This document shows positions 1 to 6,364 of a stretch of 12,063 nt of DNA, piece by piece. The DNA lies in the NCBI GenBank assembly GCA_003516765.1, contig DPCD01000034.1, positions 582 to 12,644 of the forward strand, given 5' to 3'. Made by a program: the position numbers and the translations under genes. Numbering within the stretch: position 1 is the stretch's first letter; each line of letters begins with the position of its first letter. This DNA is from Clostridiales bacterium. Lineage in GTDB: Bacteria > Bacillota > Clostridia > Oscillospirales > Oscillospiraceae. The notes below the pieces were generated by a model. It was given only the letters and a program-made list of their open reading frames with translations. It searched no databases and was not told the DNA's origin.

Positions 1-2
1 CG

Positions 3-596
3 GATCTCGGCGCGTGCGCCGACGAGGCGCTGCGGCAATACGGCTTTCCGGGGCACACGATGGAAGAATACCGGACCTACATCGGAAACGGCATTCCGAA
101 GCTGATTGCAAGAGCCGTGCCGGAGGGAACGAGCGAGCAGGATATTCAGAAGGTCCTGAACTTTTACCTCGGCTATTACCCCGTACATTGCGCCGAGCAT
201 ACGAAGCTTTTCCCCGGCGTGGCGCAAACCATCCGGGAATTGCGGCAGCGGGGGTATGCGCTGGCGGTTTTGTCGAATAAAACAGAAACGACGGCAAAGA
301 AAATTATCGAAGAATACTTCCCGGACGAGCCGTTCTGTCTCGTCTGGGGCAATAACGGCGTTAGACCGCTCAAGCCCGCGACGGACGCGGGGTATTCTCT
401 GCTGCAGGAATTAACCTGCAGACCCGAAGAGGTATTTTATCTCGGAGACGGCGACACGGACATGGCGTTTGCCAGCCGGATGGGTTTTTTTGCCGCGGGC
501 GCGACCTGGGGCTACCGCCCGGAACAGGCGCTGCTGGAAGCGGGTGCAGACCGGCTGTTTTCGTCCATGCAGGAAATTCTGCCGTACCTTCCGTAA
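3..596 (+). CDS. HAD-family hydrolase, phosphoglycolate phosphatase-like (5' truncated)
   Basis: The reading frame is open from the left edge (first complete codon at 3) to TAA at 594-596, so the N-terminus, including HAD motif I (the DxD nucleophile), lies outside the window. What remains has the cap region (a TYIGNG sequence just after the first in-window Met at 60), motif II (VLSNKT), the motif III lysine in PLKPATDAG, and motif IV as YLGDGDTDM, the acidic Mg2+-binding loop. This order and the helical cap match Gph-type phosphatases of HAD subfamily I, cytosolic enzymes that hydrolyse 2-phosphoglycolate or related small phosphoesters. The true substrate cannot be read from sequence, and pyrophosphatase PpaX-like activity is an alternative. 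It ends 33 bp before metY on the same strand, so it may share that transcript. The family call is firm and the substrate uncertain. Confidence 0.85.
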   Translation, partial: DLGACADEALRQYGFPGHTMEEYRTYIGNGIPKLIARAVPEGTSEQDIQKVLNFYLGYYPVHCAEHTKLFPGVAQTIRELRQRGYALAVLSNKTETTAKKIIEEYFPDEPFCLVWGNNGVRPLKPATDAGYSLLQELTCRPEEVFYLGDGDTDMAFASRMGFFAAGATWGYRPEQALLEAGADRLFSSMQEILPYLP

Positions 597-613
597 CACA
601 AAAGACAGAGTTG

Positions 614-620
614 AAAGGAG
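614..620 (+). promoter_or_regulatory. Ribosome binding site of metY
   Basis: AAAGGAG lies 9 bases before the ATG at 630. It supports this start and efficient translation of metY inside the 33-bp gap after the HAD gene. No promoter-like pair is visible in that gap, which suggests readthrough from upstream. Confidence 0.75.
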
Positions 621-629
621 CAGACAACC

Positions 630-1922
630 ATGCGCGAACTTCAAAAGCACATCGAGACCAACTGCGTTCAGGCGGGCTACACCCCCGGCTCGGGGCAGCC
701 GCGGCAGATTCCGATCATCCAGTCGACCACGTTCAAATATGACACCTGCGAGGCAATGGGGCAGCTGTTTGATCTGGAGGCGGAGGGCTACTTCTACTCG
801 CGCCTGCAAAATCCGACCTGCGATATGGTAGCGGCAAAGATCTGCGCGCTCGAAGGCGGAACGGCGGCAATGCTGACGTCCTCCGGTCAGGCGGCAAATT
901 TCTTCGCGCTGTTCAACCTTGCCTCGAACGGCGACCACATTGTCGCATCTTCCAGCATCTACGGCGGCACCTTCAACCTGATTTCCGTCACAATGGCAAA
1001 AATGGGCGTGGAGGCGACGTTCGTTGCGCCCGACTGCTCCGAGCAGGAGCTGGAAGCAGCATTCCGCCCGAATACGAAGGCGGTCTTTGGCGAGACCATT
1101 GCAAACCCGGCGCTGACGGTGCTGGACATCGAGCGCTTTGCAGACGCCGCGCACCGGCACGGGGTGCCTCTGGTGGTGGACAATACGTTTGCAACACCGA
1201 TCAACTGCCGCCCTTTGGCGTGGGGCGCGGACATTGTGACGCATTCGACGACCAAATATATGGACGGTCATGCGGCGGCGCTCGGCGGCGCAATCGTTGA
1301 CGGCGGGAAGTTTGACTGGATGGCGCATGCAGACAAGTTCCCCGGGCTCTGCACGCCGGATGAGAGCTACCACGGCGTCACCTACGCCGAAAAATTCGGA
1401 AACGCGGGCGCGTTCATCACCAAATGCACCGCGCAGCTGATGCGAGACTTCGGCTCCATGCAGTCGCCGCAGAGCGCGTTTTACTTAAACCTCGGGCTCG
1501 AAAGCCTGCATGTGCGCATGCCGCGCCATTGCGAAAATGCGCAGGCGGTGGCAGAATTCCTGGCGCAGCATCCGAAGGTGGAGACCGTCCACTACTGCGG
1601 ACTGCCGACCGACCCCTATTACAAAACCGCGCAGAAATACCTGCCGCATGGCTCGTGCGGCGTGGTGTGCTTCGAGCTCAAGGGCGGGCGTGAAGCTGCA
1701 GGCGCTTTCATGCGGGAACTGAAGCTTGCCGCGATTGAGACGCATGTGGCAGACGCGAGAACGTGCTGCCTGAGCCCGGCGTCCACGACACACCGCCAGA
1801 TGACCGACGAGCAGCTCAAAGCCGCCGGCGTTCCGGCAGGTCTGATTCGCCTGTCGTGCGGTCTGGAAAACAAAGAGGACCTGATCGCGGATCTCACAAA
1901 CGCACTGGAGGCGATTCGCTGA
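630..1922 (+). CDS. metY: O-acetylhomoserine sulfhydrylase (aminocarboxypropyltransferase)
   Basis: This 430-residue cytosolic PLP enzyme of the Cys/Met-metabolism family (type I fold) replaces the acetate of O-acetylhomoserine with sulfide to give homocysteine. The length matches MetY. Visible signatures are the N-terminal QSTTF segment, the YSR...NPT phosphate-binding segment near residues 56-63 (here YSRLQNPT), SGQAA at 85-89, the ring-nitrogen aspartate D184 in VVDNTFATP, and the Schiff-base lysine K209 in THSTTKY. The C-terminal domain ends with the family's RLSCGLE and EDLI motifs. The start at 630 follows a good Shine-Dalgarno site. The stop overlaps the metA start (TGATG), implying translational coupling, and metA would supply its substrate. 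Cystathionine gamma-synthase is a related alternative, but length, N-terminus and the acetyl-type MetA neighbour favour MetY. Confidence 0.95.
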   Translation: MRELQKHIETNCVQAGYTPGSGQPRQIPIIQSTTFKYDTCEAMGQLFDLEAEGYFYSRLQNPTCDMVAAKICALEGGTAAMLTSSGQAANFFALFNLASNGDHIVASSSIYGGTFNLISVTMAKMGVEATFVAPDCSEQELEAAFRPNTKAVFGETIANPALTVLDIERFADAAHRHGVPLVVDNTFATPINCRPLAWGADIVTHSTTKYMDGHAAALGGAIVDGGKFDWMAHADKFPGLCTPDESYHGVTYAEKFGNAGAFITKCTAQLMRDFGSMQSPQSAFYLNLGLESLHVRMPRHCENAQAVAEFLAQHPKVETVHYCGLPTDPYYKTAQKYLPHGSCGVVCFELKGGREAAGAFMRELKLAAIETHVADARTCCLSPASTTHRQMTDEQLKAAGVPAGLIRLSCGLENKEDLIADLTNALEAIR

Positions 1923-2860
1923 TGCCGATTAAAATTCCCAACCAGCTTCCTGCCACGCAGACGCTCCGGCAGGAAAACATCTTCGTGATGACCGAGACGC
2001 GCGCCATCACGCAGGACATCCGCCCGCTGCGCATTCTGCTTCTGAACCTGATGCCGACGAAGGTCGACACCGAGACGCAGTTTGCGAGAGTGCTGGGCAA
2101 CACGCCCCTGCAGATTGAACTTGAGCTTGTCGCGCCGAGAAGCCATGTATCGAAAAATACCTCGCAGGAGCACATGCTGGCGTTTTACAAGACGTTTGAC
2201 GAGGTCAAGGAGCAGAACTTCGACGGCTTGATCATCACGGGCGCGCCCGTGGAGCATCTGCCGTTTGAGCAGGTCGATTACTGGCAGGAGCTGTGCCGGA
2301 TTATGGAGTGGTCCAAAACGCACGTTCACTCAACGCTTCATATCTGCTGGGGCGCGCAGGCAGGACTTTACTACCACTACGGCGTCCCCAAGCGGGCGCT
2401 TCCTGAAAAGCTCTTCGGCGTGTTCCGCCACACGGTGGAGGAGCCGAACTTCATGCTGTTCCGCGGCTTCGACGACGAGTTCTGGGTGCCGCATTCGAGA
2501 AACACGACGATTCTGCGCGAGGACATCGAAAAGGTGCCGGAACTGAAGATCCTGTCGTGCTCGGAGAAAGCGGGCGTCTATGCCGTCAAGACCCAGGACG
2601 GGAAGCAGGTCTTCCTGATGGGACACGCGGAGTATGACCGCGATACGCTTCTGCGGGAGTATCTGCGCGATGTGGCAGCGAATGTACCGATTCACGTGCC
2701 GGAGCACTATTTCCCGAACGACGATGCGAGCAGGACGCCGCTTGTCACGTGGCGCTCGTGTGCGCACCTGCTGTACGGCAACTGGCTCAACTACTTTGTC
2801 TATCAGACCGTGCCGTATGATATCACACGCATTCAGTCCGGCGAACGGACAGAGGACTGA
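1922..2860 (+). CDS. metA: Homoserine O-acetyltransferase (MetA/HTS family)
   Basis: A 312-residue cytosolic enzyme that acylates homoserine, the first committed step of methionine synthesis. The start is ATG 1922, overlapping the metY stop by one base, with GGAGG at 1907-1911. The open frame extends upstream to 1763, but MPIKIPNQLPA is the expected N-terminus of the family. The glutamine-amidotransferase-like fold shows the catalytic Cys142 (HICWGAQ), His235 and Glu237 (GHAEYD). Residue 111 is Glu (APVEHLPFE); in characterised MetA enzymes Glu here goes with acetyl-CoA and Gly with succinyl-CoA. Despite the family's 'succinyltransferase' label, acetyl transfer is therefore predicted, matching the O-acetylhomoserine-using MetY beside it. 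Family certain; acyl donor inferred from one residue plus context. Confidence 0.96.
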   Translation: MPIKIPNQLPATQTLRQENIFVMTETRAITQDIRPLRILLLNLMPTKVDTETQFARVLGNTPLQIELELVAPRSHVSKNTSQEHMLAFYKTFDEVKEQNFDGLIITGAPVEHLPFEQVDYWQELCRIMEWSKTHVHSTLHICWGAQAGLYYHYGVPKRALPEKLFGVFRHTVEEPNFMLFRGFDDEFWVPHSRNTTILREDIEKVPELKILSCSEKAGVYAVKTQDGKQVFLMGHAEYDRDTLLREYLRDVAANVPIHVPEHYFPNDDASRTPLVTWRSCAHLLYGNWLNYFVYQTVPYDITRIQSGERTED

Positions 2861-2864
2861 ACAA

Positions 2865-2894
2865 AAACACCGAAGGAAGACTCCTTCGGTGTTT
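2865..2894. terminator. Bidirectional intrinsic terminator between metA and lysR
   Basis: A perfect 13-bp stem (2865-2877 with 2882-2894, sequence AAACACCGAAGGA and its complement) encloses a four-base AGAC loop. It starts 5 bases after the metA stop and ends 8 bases before the last codon of the convergent LysR gene. Read on the minus strand the stem runs into a T-rich tail (from the A run at 2863-2867), so termination looks stronger for the LysR transcript. On the plus strand the tail is only TTT. Confidence 0.85.
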
Positions 2895-2901
2895 CTGCGT
2901 T

Positions 2902-3816
2902 TTATTGCAGCTGCATGGCAGTGTCGTGATAGAGGCGGAGAATCTCATACAGAAGCTCCATATGCGGGAAGTCCTTGCGGTAGACGAGGTTCATCTGGCG
3001 CACCATGCTGAGGTTTTCAATCGGCAGCGCTGTGAGCTTTCCTTTGCGCAGCTCGTCCATGCAGGCGCTGCGCGCAAGAATCGACACGCCGAGATCCTTG
3101 CGGATCAGGTCCTTGATGGTCGCGATGTTGTCGACCTTCATTGCCACATCGAAAGCGTCGATGCTCATGCCGAGACTCAGAAGGTGCGCTTCGAAGAGCT
3201 TTCGTGTGGCAGAAGAGGGAAGGCGCAGGATCATGCGCTCTTTTTTAAGGTCCTCCAGCGTTACCATCGCGTGGCGCGAGAGGGGATTGTTGTTTGACAG
3301 CACGCACATGATGCAGTCGGTGTCCAGCAGCAGCGCGTTGAGGTCTGCAGACGGCACGGTGCTGTCGACCACGGCAAGGTCCAACTCAAAATGCTCCATC
3401 GCATCATAAAGATTTTTTATGGTATCGGTTGTAATCGTTATCGATACGCCATCGTTTTCCTGCCCGAATTTTGCAAGCACCTCGGTGATGAGATTGCTCT
3501 CCGCCGTGTGCGTGATGCCGACGCGCAGGCGTGTGAGCCGCCGGTCGGCGGACTGCAGATCATCGAGCAGCTGCTGTTCGAGCGCCTTCATGCGCCGGAC
3601 ATACTGAACGACGATTTCTCCCTCCGGTGTCAGCGATATTTTGCCCTTTGCGCGCACGAAAAGCGTCACGCCGAGCTGCTGCTCGAGCTGGCTGATGTGG
3701 TGACTGACAGCAGGCTGCGTGAGATTGAGCGCGGCTGCCGCGCGCGTGAAGCTTCCAAGCTCCGCTGCGGTGAGAAGCGTGCCCAGCTTTGGATTCAGCA
3801 TACGAAGCACATCCAT
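2902..3816 (-). CDS. LysR-type transcriptional regulator
   Basis: A 304-residue LysR-family regulator. The N-terminal winged helix-turn-helix is clear at about residues 12-70 (GSFTRAAAALNLTQPAVSHH, followed by LEQQLGVTLF.R and LTPEG). After a linker helix, the effector-binding domain starts near residue 95 (RLRVGITHTAESN) and keeps the two-lobed periplasmic-binding-like pattern to the C-terminus. The start at 3816 has no obvious Shine-Dalgarno sequence. Met6 (3801) is an alternative, but it has no better site. The gene is divergent from an antiporter-mgtC operon across a 102-bp gap with overlapping promoters, the usual arrangement for a LysR regulator acting on its neighbour and on itself. 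The effector is unknown; it could equally control distant genes. Confidence 0.95.
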   Translation of the reverse strand: MDVLRMLNPKLGTLLTAAELGSFTRAAAALNLTQPAVSHHISQLEQQLGVTLFVRAKGKISLTPEGEIVVQYVRRMKALEQQLLDDLQSADRRLTRLRVGITHTAESNLITEVLAKFGQENDGVSITITTDTIKNLYDAMEHFELDLAVVDSTVPSADLNALLLDTDCIMCVLSNNNPLSRHAMVTLEDLKKERMILRLPSSATRKLFEAHLLSLGMSIDAFDVAMKVDNIATIKDLIRKDLGVSILARSACMDELRKGKLTALPIENLSMVRQMNLVYRKDFPHMELLYEILRLYHDTAMQLQ

Positions 3817-3850
3817 TCTGAAAATTTATGAAGATCAAAGAAAACATAAT

Positions 3851-3879
3851 TTGCATTTATCTGAAACCTGTTATATCAT
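3851..3879 (+). promoter_or_regulatory. Predicted sigma-A promoter of the antiporter-mgtC operon
   Basis: TTGCAT (3851-3856) and TATCAT (3874-3879, five of six matches) are separated by 17 bp. Transcription would start near 3886, leaving a short leader before ATG 3919. The -35 hexamer is identical to the one on the other strand, forming an inverted repeat (3851-3857 with 3892-3898). Confidence 0.6.
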
Positions 3880-3898
3880 ATTTCATATCCTAATGCAA
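3870..3898 (-). promoter_or_regulatory. Predicted sigma-A promoter of the lysR gene
   Basis: On the minus strand, TTGCAT (3893-3898) and TATAAC (3870-3875, five of six matches to the -10 consensus) are separated by exactly 17 bp. Transcription would start near 3863, about 47 bp before the lysR ATG. The -10 box overlaps the -10 box of the opposing promoter at 3874-3875. Confidence 0.6.
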
Positions 3899-3905
3899 GA
3901 GGGAT

Positions 3906-3912
3906 GGGAGGG
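3906..3912 (+). promoter_or_regulatory. Ribosome binding site deciding the antiporter start
   Basis: GGGAGGG lies 6 bases before the ATG at 3919. An in-frame ATG at 3904 would overlap this site and has a purine run directly abutting it with no spacing, so 3919 is the preferred start. Confidence 0.75.
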
Positions 3913-3918
3913 ATACCT

Positions 3919-5382
3919 ATGTTGGGAGCTTTTTCACAGAAGCTGGCGCAGTCGGGGCAGACGGCTGGCGTGATCATTTCGGTTGCGCTGATGCTGTTTC
4001 TCGGCTTTGCTATGACGAGAATTACAAAGGCACTGCGCCTGCCGGATGTGACGGCGTATATTCTGACCGGAATTCTGATTGGTCCGTATTGCCTGAATCT
4101 GATTCCGGCGTCTGTCATTTCCGGCATGGATTTTATTTCCGATATCGCGCTGGCGTTCATTGCATTCAGTGTCGGCGAGTTTTTTAAGCTCTCCACGCTT
4201 AAAAAGAGCGGCTTCGGTGTGATTGTCATTACGCTGCTGGAGGCGTGCATGGCGTCGGTGCTGGTGTTTGCGCTGACGTATTTCATTCTGGGGCTTGATC
4301 TGGCGTTCTGCGCGGTGCTGGCGGCGCTTGCCTCGGCAACGGCGCCTGCGTCCACGGTCATGACCATCCGCCAGACGGGCGCGAAGGGCGATTTTGTGGA
4401 GACGCTGCTGCAGATTGTGGCGCTCGACGACGTGGTGAGCCTGGTCGCCTACAGCATCGCCATCTCCATTGCGCTTGCCGGTAGCGGTAGCCGGGGCAGC
4501 GGATTTGAGACGATCGGAAAGCCGATTCTGGTGAACCTGTTTGTGCTGGCGCTGGGCGGCTTCTTCGGCTTTTTGCTCAAGCTGCTGTTTCGCAAGCGCT
4601 CGACCGACAACCGGCTGATTGTCTCGCTGGCGACGCTGTTTGCCTTCTGCGGTGTGTGTACGCTGTTGGATGTCTCGCCGCTGCTCGGGTGCATGTCGAT
4701 GGGCATGGTATATATCAACCTGACGAACGACTCGAACCTTTTTCAGCAGCTGGCATATTTCAGCCCGCCGGTGCTGCTGCTGTTTTTCGTGCGGTCGGGT
4801 CTGAACTTCCGGCTCGATACGCTCTTCGGCACGCAGAACACACTCGGTAGCGTTCCTCTGATTCTGGTGGGTGTTCTTTATTTCGTCACAAGAATTGCCG
4901 GCAAATATGCGGGCGCCTGGCTGGGATGCCTGCTCGTCAGAAAACCAAAACGGACGCGCGATTATCTGGGGCTCGCGCTCATTCCGCAGGCTGGTGTTGC
5001 CATCGGTCTGGCCGCGCTCGGTGCTCGGACGCTCGGGGGCGAGATTGGGCAGGATTTGCAGACGATCATCCTTGCCTCGTCAGTACTCTATGAGCTGATC
5101 GGTCCCGGCTGCGCGAAGCTGGCGCTCTACCTGTCGCATTCTTACTCGACAAAGCTCGAAGAACTCGTCGAGGTGGACGAAGCGCCGGACGAGACGCCCA
5201 AAAAGACCGAGCTGGAGCTGCTCATCGAGCGCATCCAGAAGATTCAGCAGGAGCTGCCTGCGCACAACTATGATATCAGTCCCGAGGAGCAGGCGTTTAC
5301 GCAGGCGGCAATCGACCAGCGCGAACAGCTGGGCTACGGCAGGCTCGCGGGGCGCAGCGGCATGGGAAGAAAGGGAGGCTAA
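3919..5382 (+). CDS. CPA2-type cation:proton antiporter
   Basis: A 487-residue integral membrane protein of the monovalent cation:proton antiporter-2 superfamily, moving Na+ or K+ against H+. Hydrophobic segments fill residues about 16-405, consistent with 12-13 helices. The family opening is clear (LRLPDVTAYILTGILIGP, residues 39-56). The ion-binding helix carries adjacent aspartates D170-D171 (IVALDDVVSL), preceded by ATAPAST, and further on come FFVRSG (289-294) and ALIPQAGVAIGLAA (353-366). A DD pair is characteristic of electrogenic NapA-like exchangers. The tail at 406-487 is hydrophilic, acidic in 411-440 with coiled-coil character, then basic; there is no recognisable RCK/TrkA-N domain as in KefB/KefC. 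The mgtC-like gene follows after 3 bp, so the two are co-transcribed, probably under the divergent LysR regulator. The transported ion is not determined. Confidence 0.92.
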   Translation: MLGAFSQKLAQSGQTAGVIISVALMLFLGFAMTRITKALRLPDVTAYILTGILIGPYCLNLIPASVISGMDFISDIALAFIAFSVGEFFKLSTLKKSGFGVIVITLLEACMASVLVFALTYFILGLDLAFCAVLAALASATAPASTVMTIRQTGAKGDFVETLLQIVALDDVVSLVAYSIAISIALAGSGSRGSGFETIGKPILVNLFVLALGGFFGFLLKLLFRKRSTDNRLIVSLATLFAFCGVCTLLDVSPLLGCMSMGMVYINLTNDSNLFQQLAYFSPPVLLLFFVRSGLNFRLDTLFGTQNTLGSVPLILVGVLYFVTRIAGKYAGAWLGCLLVRKPKRTRDYLGLALIPQAGVAIGLAALGARTLGGEIGQDLQTIILASSVLYELIGPGCAKLALYLSHSYSTKLEELVEVDEAPDETPKKTELELLIERIQKIQQELPAHNYDISPEEQAFTQAAIDQREQLGYGRLAGRSGMGRKGG

Positions 5383-5385
5383 GCA

Positions 5386-6087
5386 ATGTACTACGATCCG
5401 ATTGGAAATCTGCTCGGCACATGGGCGATGGGCGACGGGCTCTGGGCAATTGCGCTGCGGCTGCTGCTGGCGCTGCTGTTCGGTGCGGTGCTCGGCTGTG
5501 AGCGCGCGGCAAAGCGACACGCGGCGGGGCTTCGGACCTTTGTTCTCGTCTGTTTGTCCGGCACGGCGGCAATGACGCTCGACCGCGCGATAGGCAGCCT
5601 GCCGGTCATTTCGGCAGCGGTCGTTCTCGGCATCGCGATCATCAGCACAAACTCGATTCTGTTCAGTTCCAAAAGCCAGATCCGCGGTCTGACAACGGCG
5701 GCAGGGCTCTGGTCGTGCAGCCTGCTGGGACTGGCGCTCGGCGCGGGGCTTTATACGCTGGCGCTGCTGGGTTTTGCGGCAATTCTGGCGTGCCTTTCAT
5801 GGCTGCCCGCATTTGAGACGTATCTCAAGGACCGGTCGAACCATTTTGAGGTGCATCTGGAGCTGAAAAGCAAATACAACCTGCAGGATTTCGTGACGAC
5901 GATCCGCCGTCTCGGGCTGAAAATCGACGACATTGAGGCAAACCCCGCCTACCTGAATTCGGGACTCAGCGTCTACACCGTCGCCATCACCATCAGCAGC
6001 CAGGAACTCAAAAAGTACAAAACCCACAAGGAAATCATCGAGGCGCTGCGGTGCCTGGACTATATTTATTACATTGGAGAGCTTTAA
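5386..6087 (+). CDS. MgtC/SapB-family membrane protein
   Basis: A 233-residue protein. Residues about 18-140 hold four to five hydrophobic helices with the MgtC signatures RLLLALLFGAVLGCER (25-40), AGLRTFVLV (47-55) and IRGLTTAAGLW (99-109). Residues about 150-233 form a soluble C-terminal domain with the alternating pattern of an ACT-like fold (FEVHLEL, LGLKIDDIE, VAITIS). MgtC proteins are linked to survival at low Mg2+ and acid pH and, in Salmonella, to F1Fo-ATPase modulation; whether this homologue does the same is unknown. The middle of the domain departs from the family's usual GIGFLGAG, reading LGIAIISTNS at 81-90. The start ATG has GGGAGG upstream, inside the end of the antiporter gene, and lies 3 bp after its stop. 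A strong terminator follows. Confidence 0.88.
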   Translation: MYYDPIGNLLGTWAMGDGLWAIALRLLLALLFGAVLGCERAAKRHAAGLRTFVLVCLSGTAAMTLDRAIGSLPVISAAVVLGIAIISTNSILFSSKSQIRGLTTAAGLWSCSLLGLALGAGLYTLALLGFAAILACLSWLPAFETYLKDRSNHFEVHLELKSKYNLQDFVTTIRRLGLKIDDIEANPAYLNSGLSVYTVAITISSQELKKYKTHKEIIEALRCLDYIYYIGEL

Positions 6088-6095
6088 AGCTGCCC

Positions 6096-6136
6096 AAACG
6101 CCCGCCGCCGGAGGTGTCCGGCGGCGGGCGTTTTTT
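6096..6136 (+). terminator. Intrinsic terminator after the mgtC-like gene
   Basis: A perfect 17-bp GC-rich stem (6096-6112 with 6117-6133) with a GGTG loop runs into six T residues at 6131-6136. It begins 8 bases after the stop codon and ends the antiporter-mgtC operon. Confidence 0.95.
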
Positions 6137-6197
6137 CTTGAAAATGTTCTGAAAAATGATTTACATAACTATTTCAAAAGCGGATGCCTTTGCCCGG

Positions 6198-6312
6198 AAA
6201 TGGTGGAAAGAACCTGAAAATGTGAACGCAGGAGCAGCAAAATGGAGCGAGAACACCAAAAAAGAAGGAAAAACCGGGCATTCTTTCAGAAATCTTACAA
6301 AAATGGTGGAAA
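6198..6312 (+). repeat. Direct repeat AAATGGTGGAAA upstream of the DUF4015 gene
   Basis: The 12-mer AAATGGTGGAAA occurs at 6198-6209 and again at 6301-6312, each followed after three or four bases by CTGAAAA and a GT/TG-rich stretch. A weaker partial copy (AAATGG...GAGAAC) starts at 6240. The second copy overlaps the -35 region of the predicted promoter, so the repeats may be operator half-sites, or the remnant of a small tandem duplication. The remainder of the 6137-6364 gap shows no convincing gene. Confidence 0.5.
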
Positions 6313-6335
6313 TCTCTGAAAAGTTGATGTATAAT
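6307..6335 (+). promoter_or_regulatory. Predicted promoter of the DUF4015 gene
   Basis: A perfect TATAAT at 6330-6335 is preceded, at 17 bp, by TGGAAA (6307-6312, four of six matches to TTGACA). The start point would be near 6342, giving a leader of about 23 bases to the ATG at 6365. The preceding strong terminator means this gene needs its own promoter, which fits. Confidence 0.6.
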
Positions 6336-6364
6336 GACTCCATACAGGAAGGCAGGGAAGAAGC

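Noticed and set aside
411..1373. Long minus-strand open frame (320 codons) opposite the HAD gene and metY
   Set aside because: It is antisense to clearly identified genes, is rich in Arg, Cys and His as expected from a GC-rich shadow frame, and has no family features or ribosome site.
1763..1921. Upstream extension of metA to an earlier ATG
   Set aside because: The extension lies inside metY in another frame and translates to Arg/Ser-rich sequence; the family N-terminus begins exactly at 1922, with a ribosome site before it.
3422..3447. GTATCG...CGATAC inverted repeat inside lysR
   Set aside because: Only 6 bp per arm and fully within coding sequence; expected by chance.
3904..3918. Earlier in-frame ATG for the antiporter
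   Set aside because: It would overlap the GGGAGGG site and has no properly spaced site of its own.
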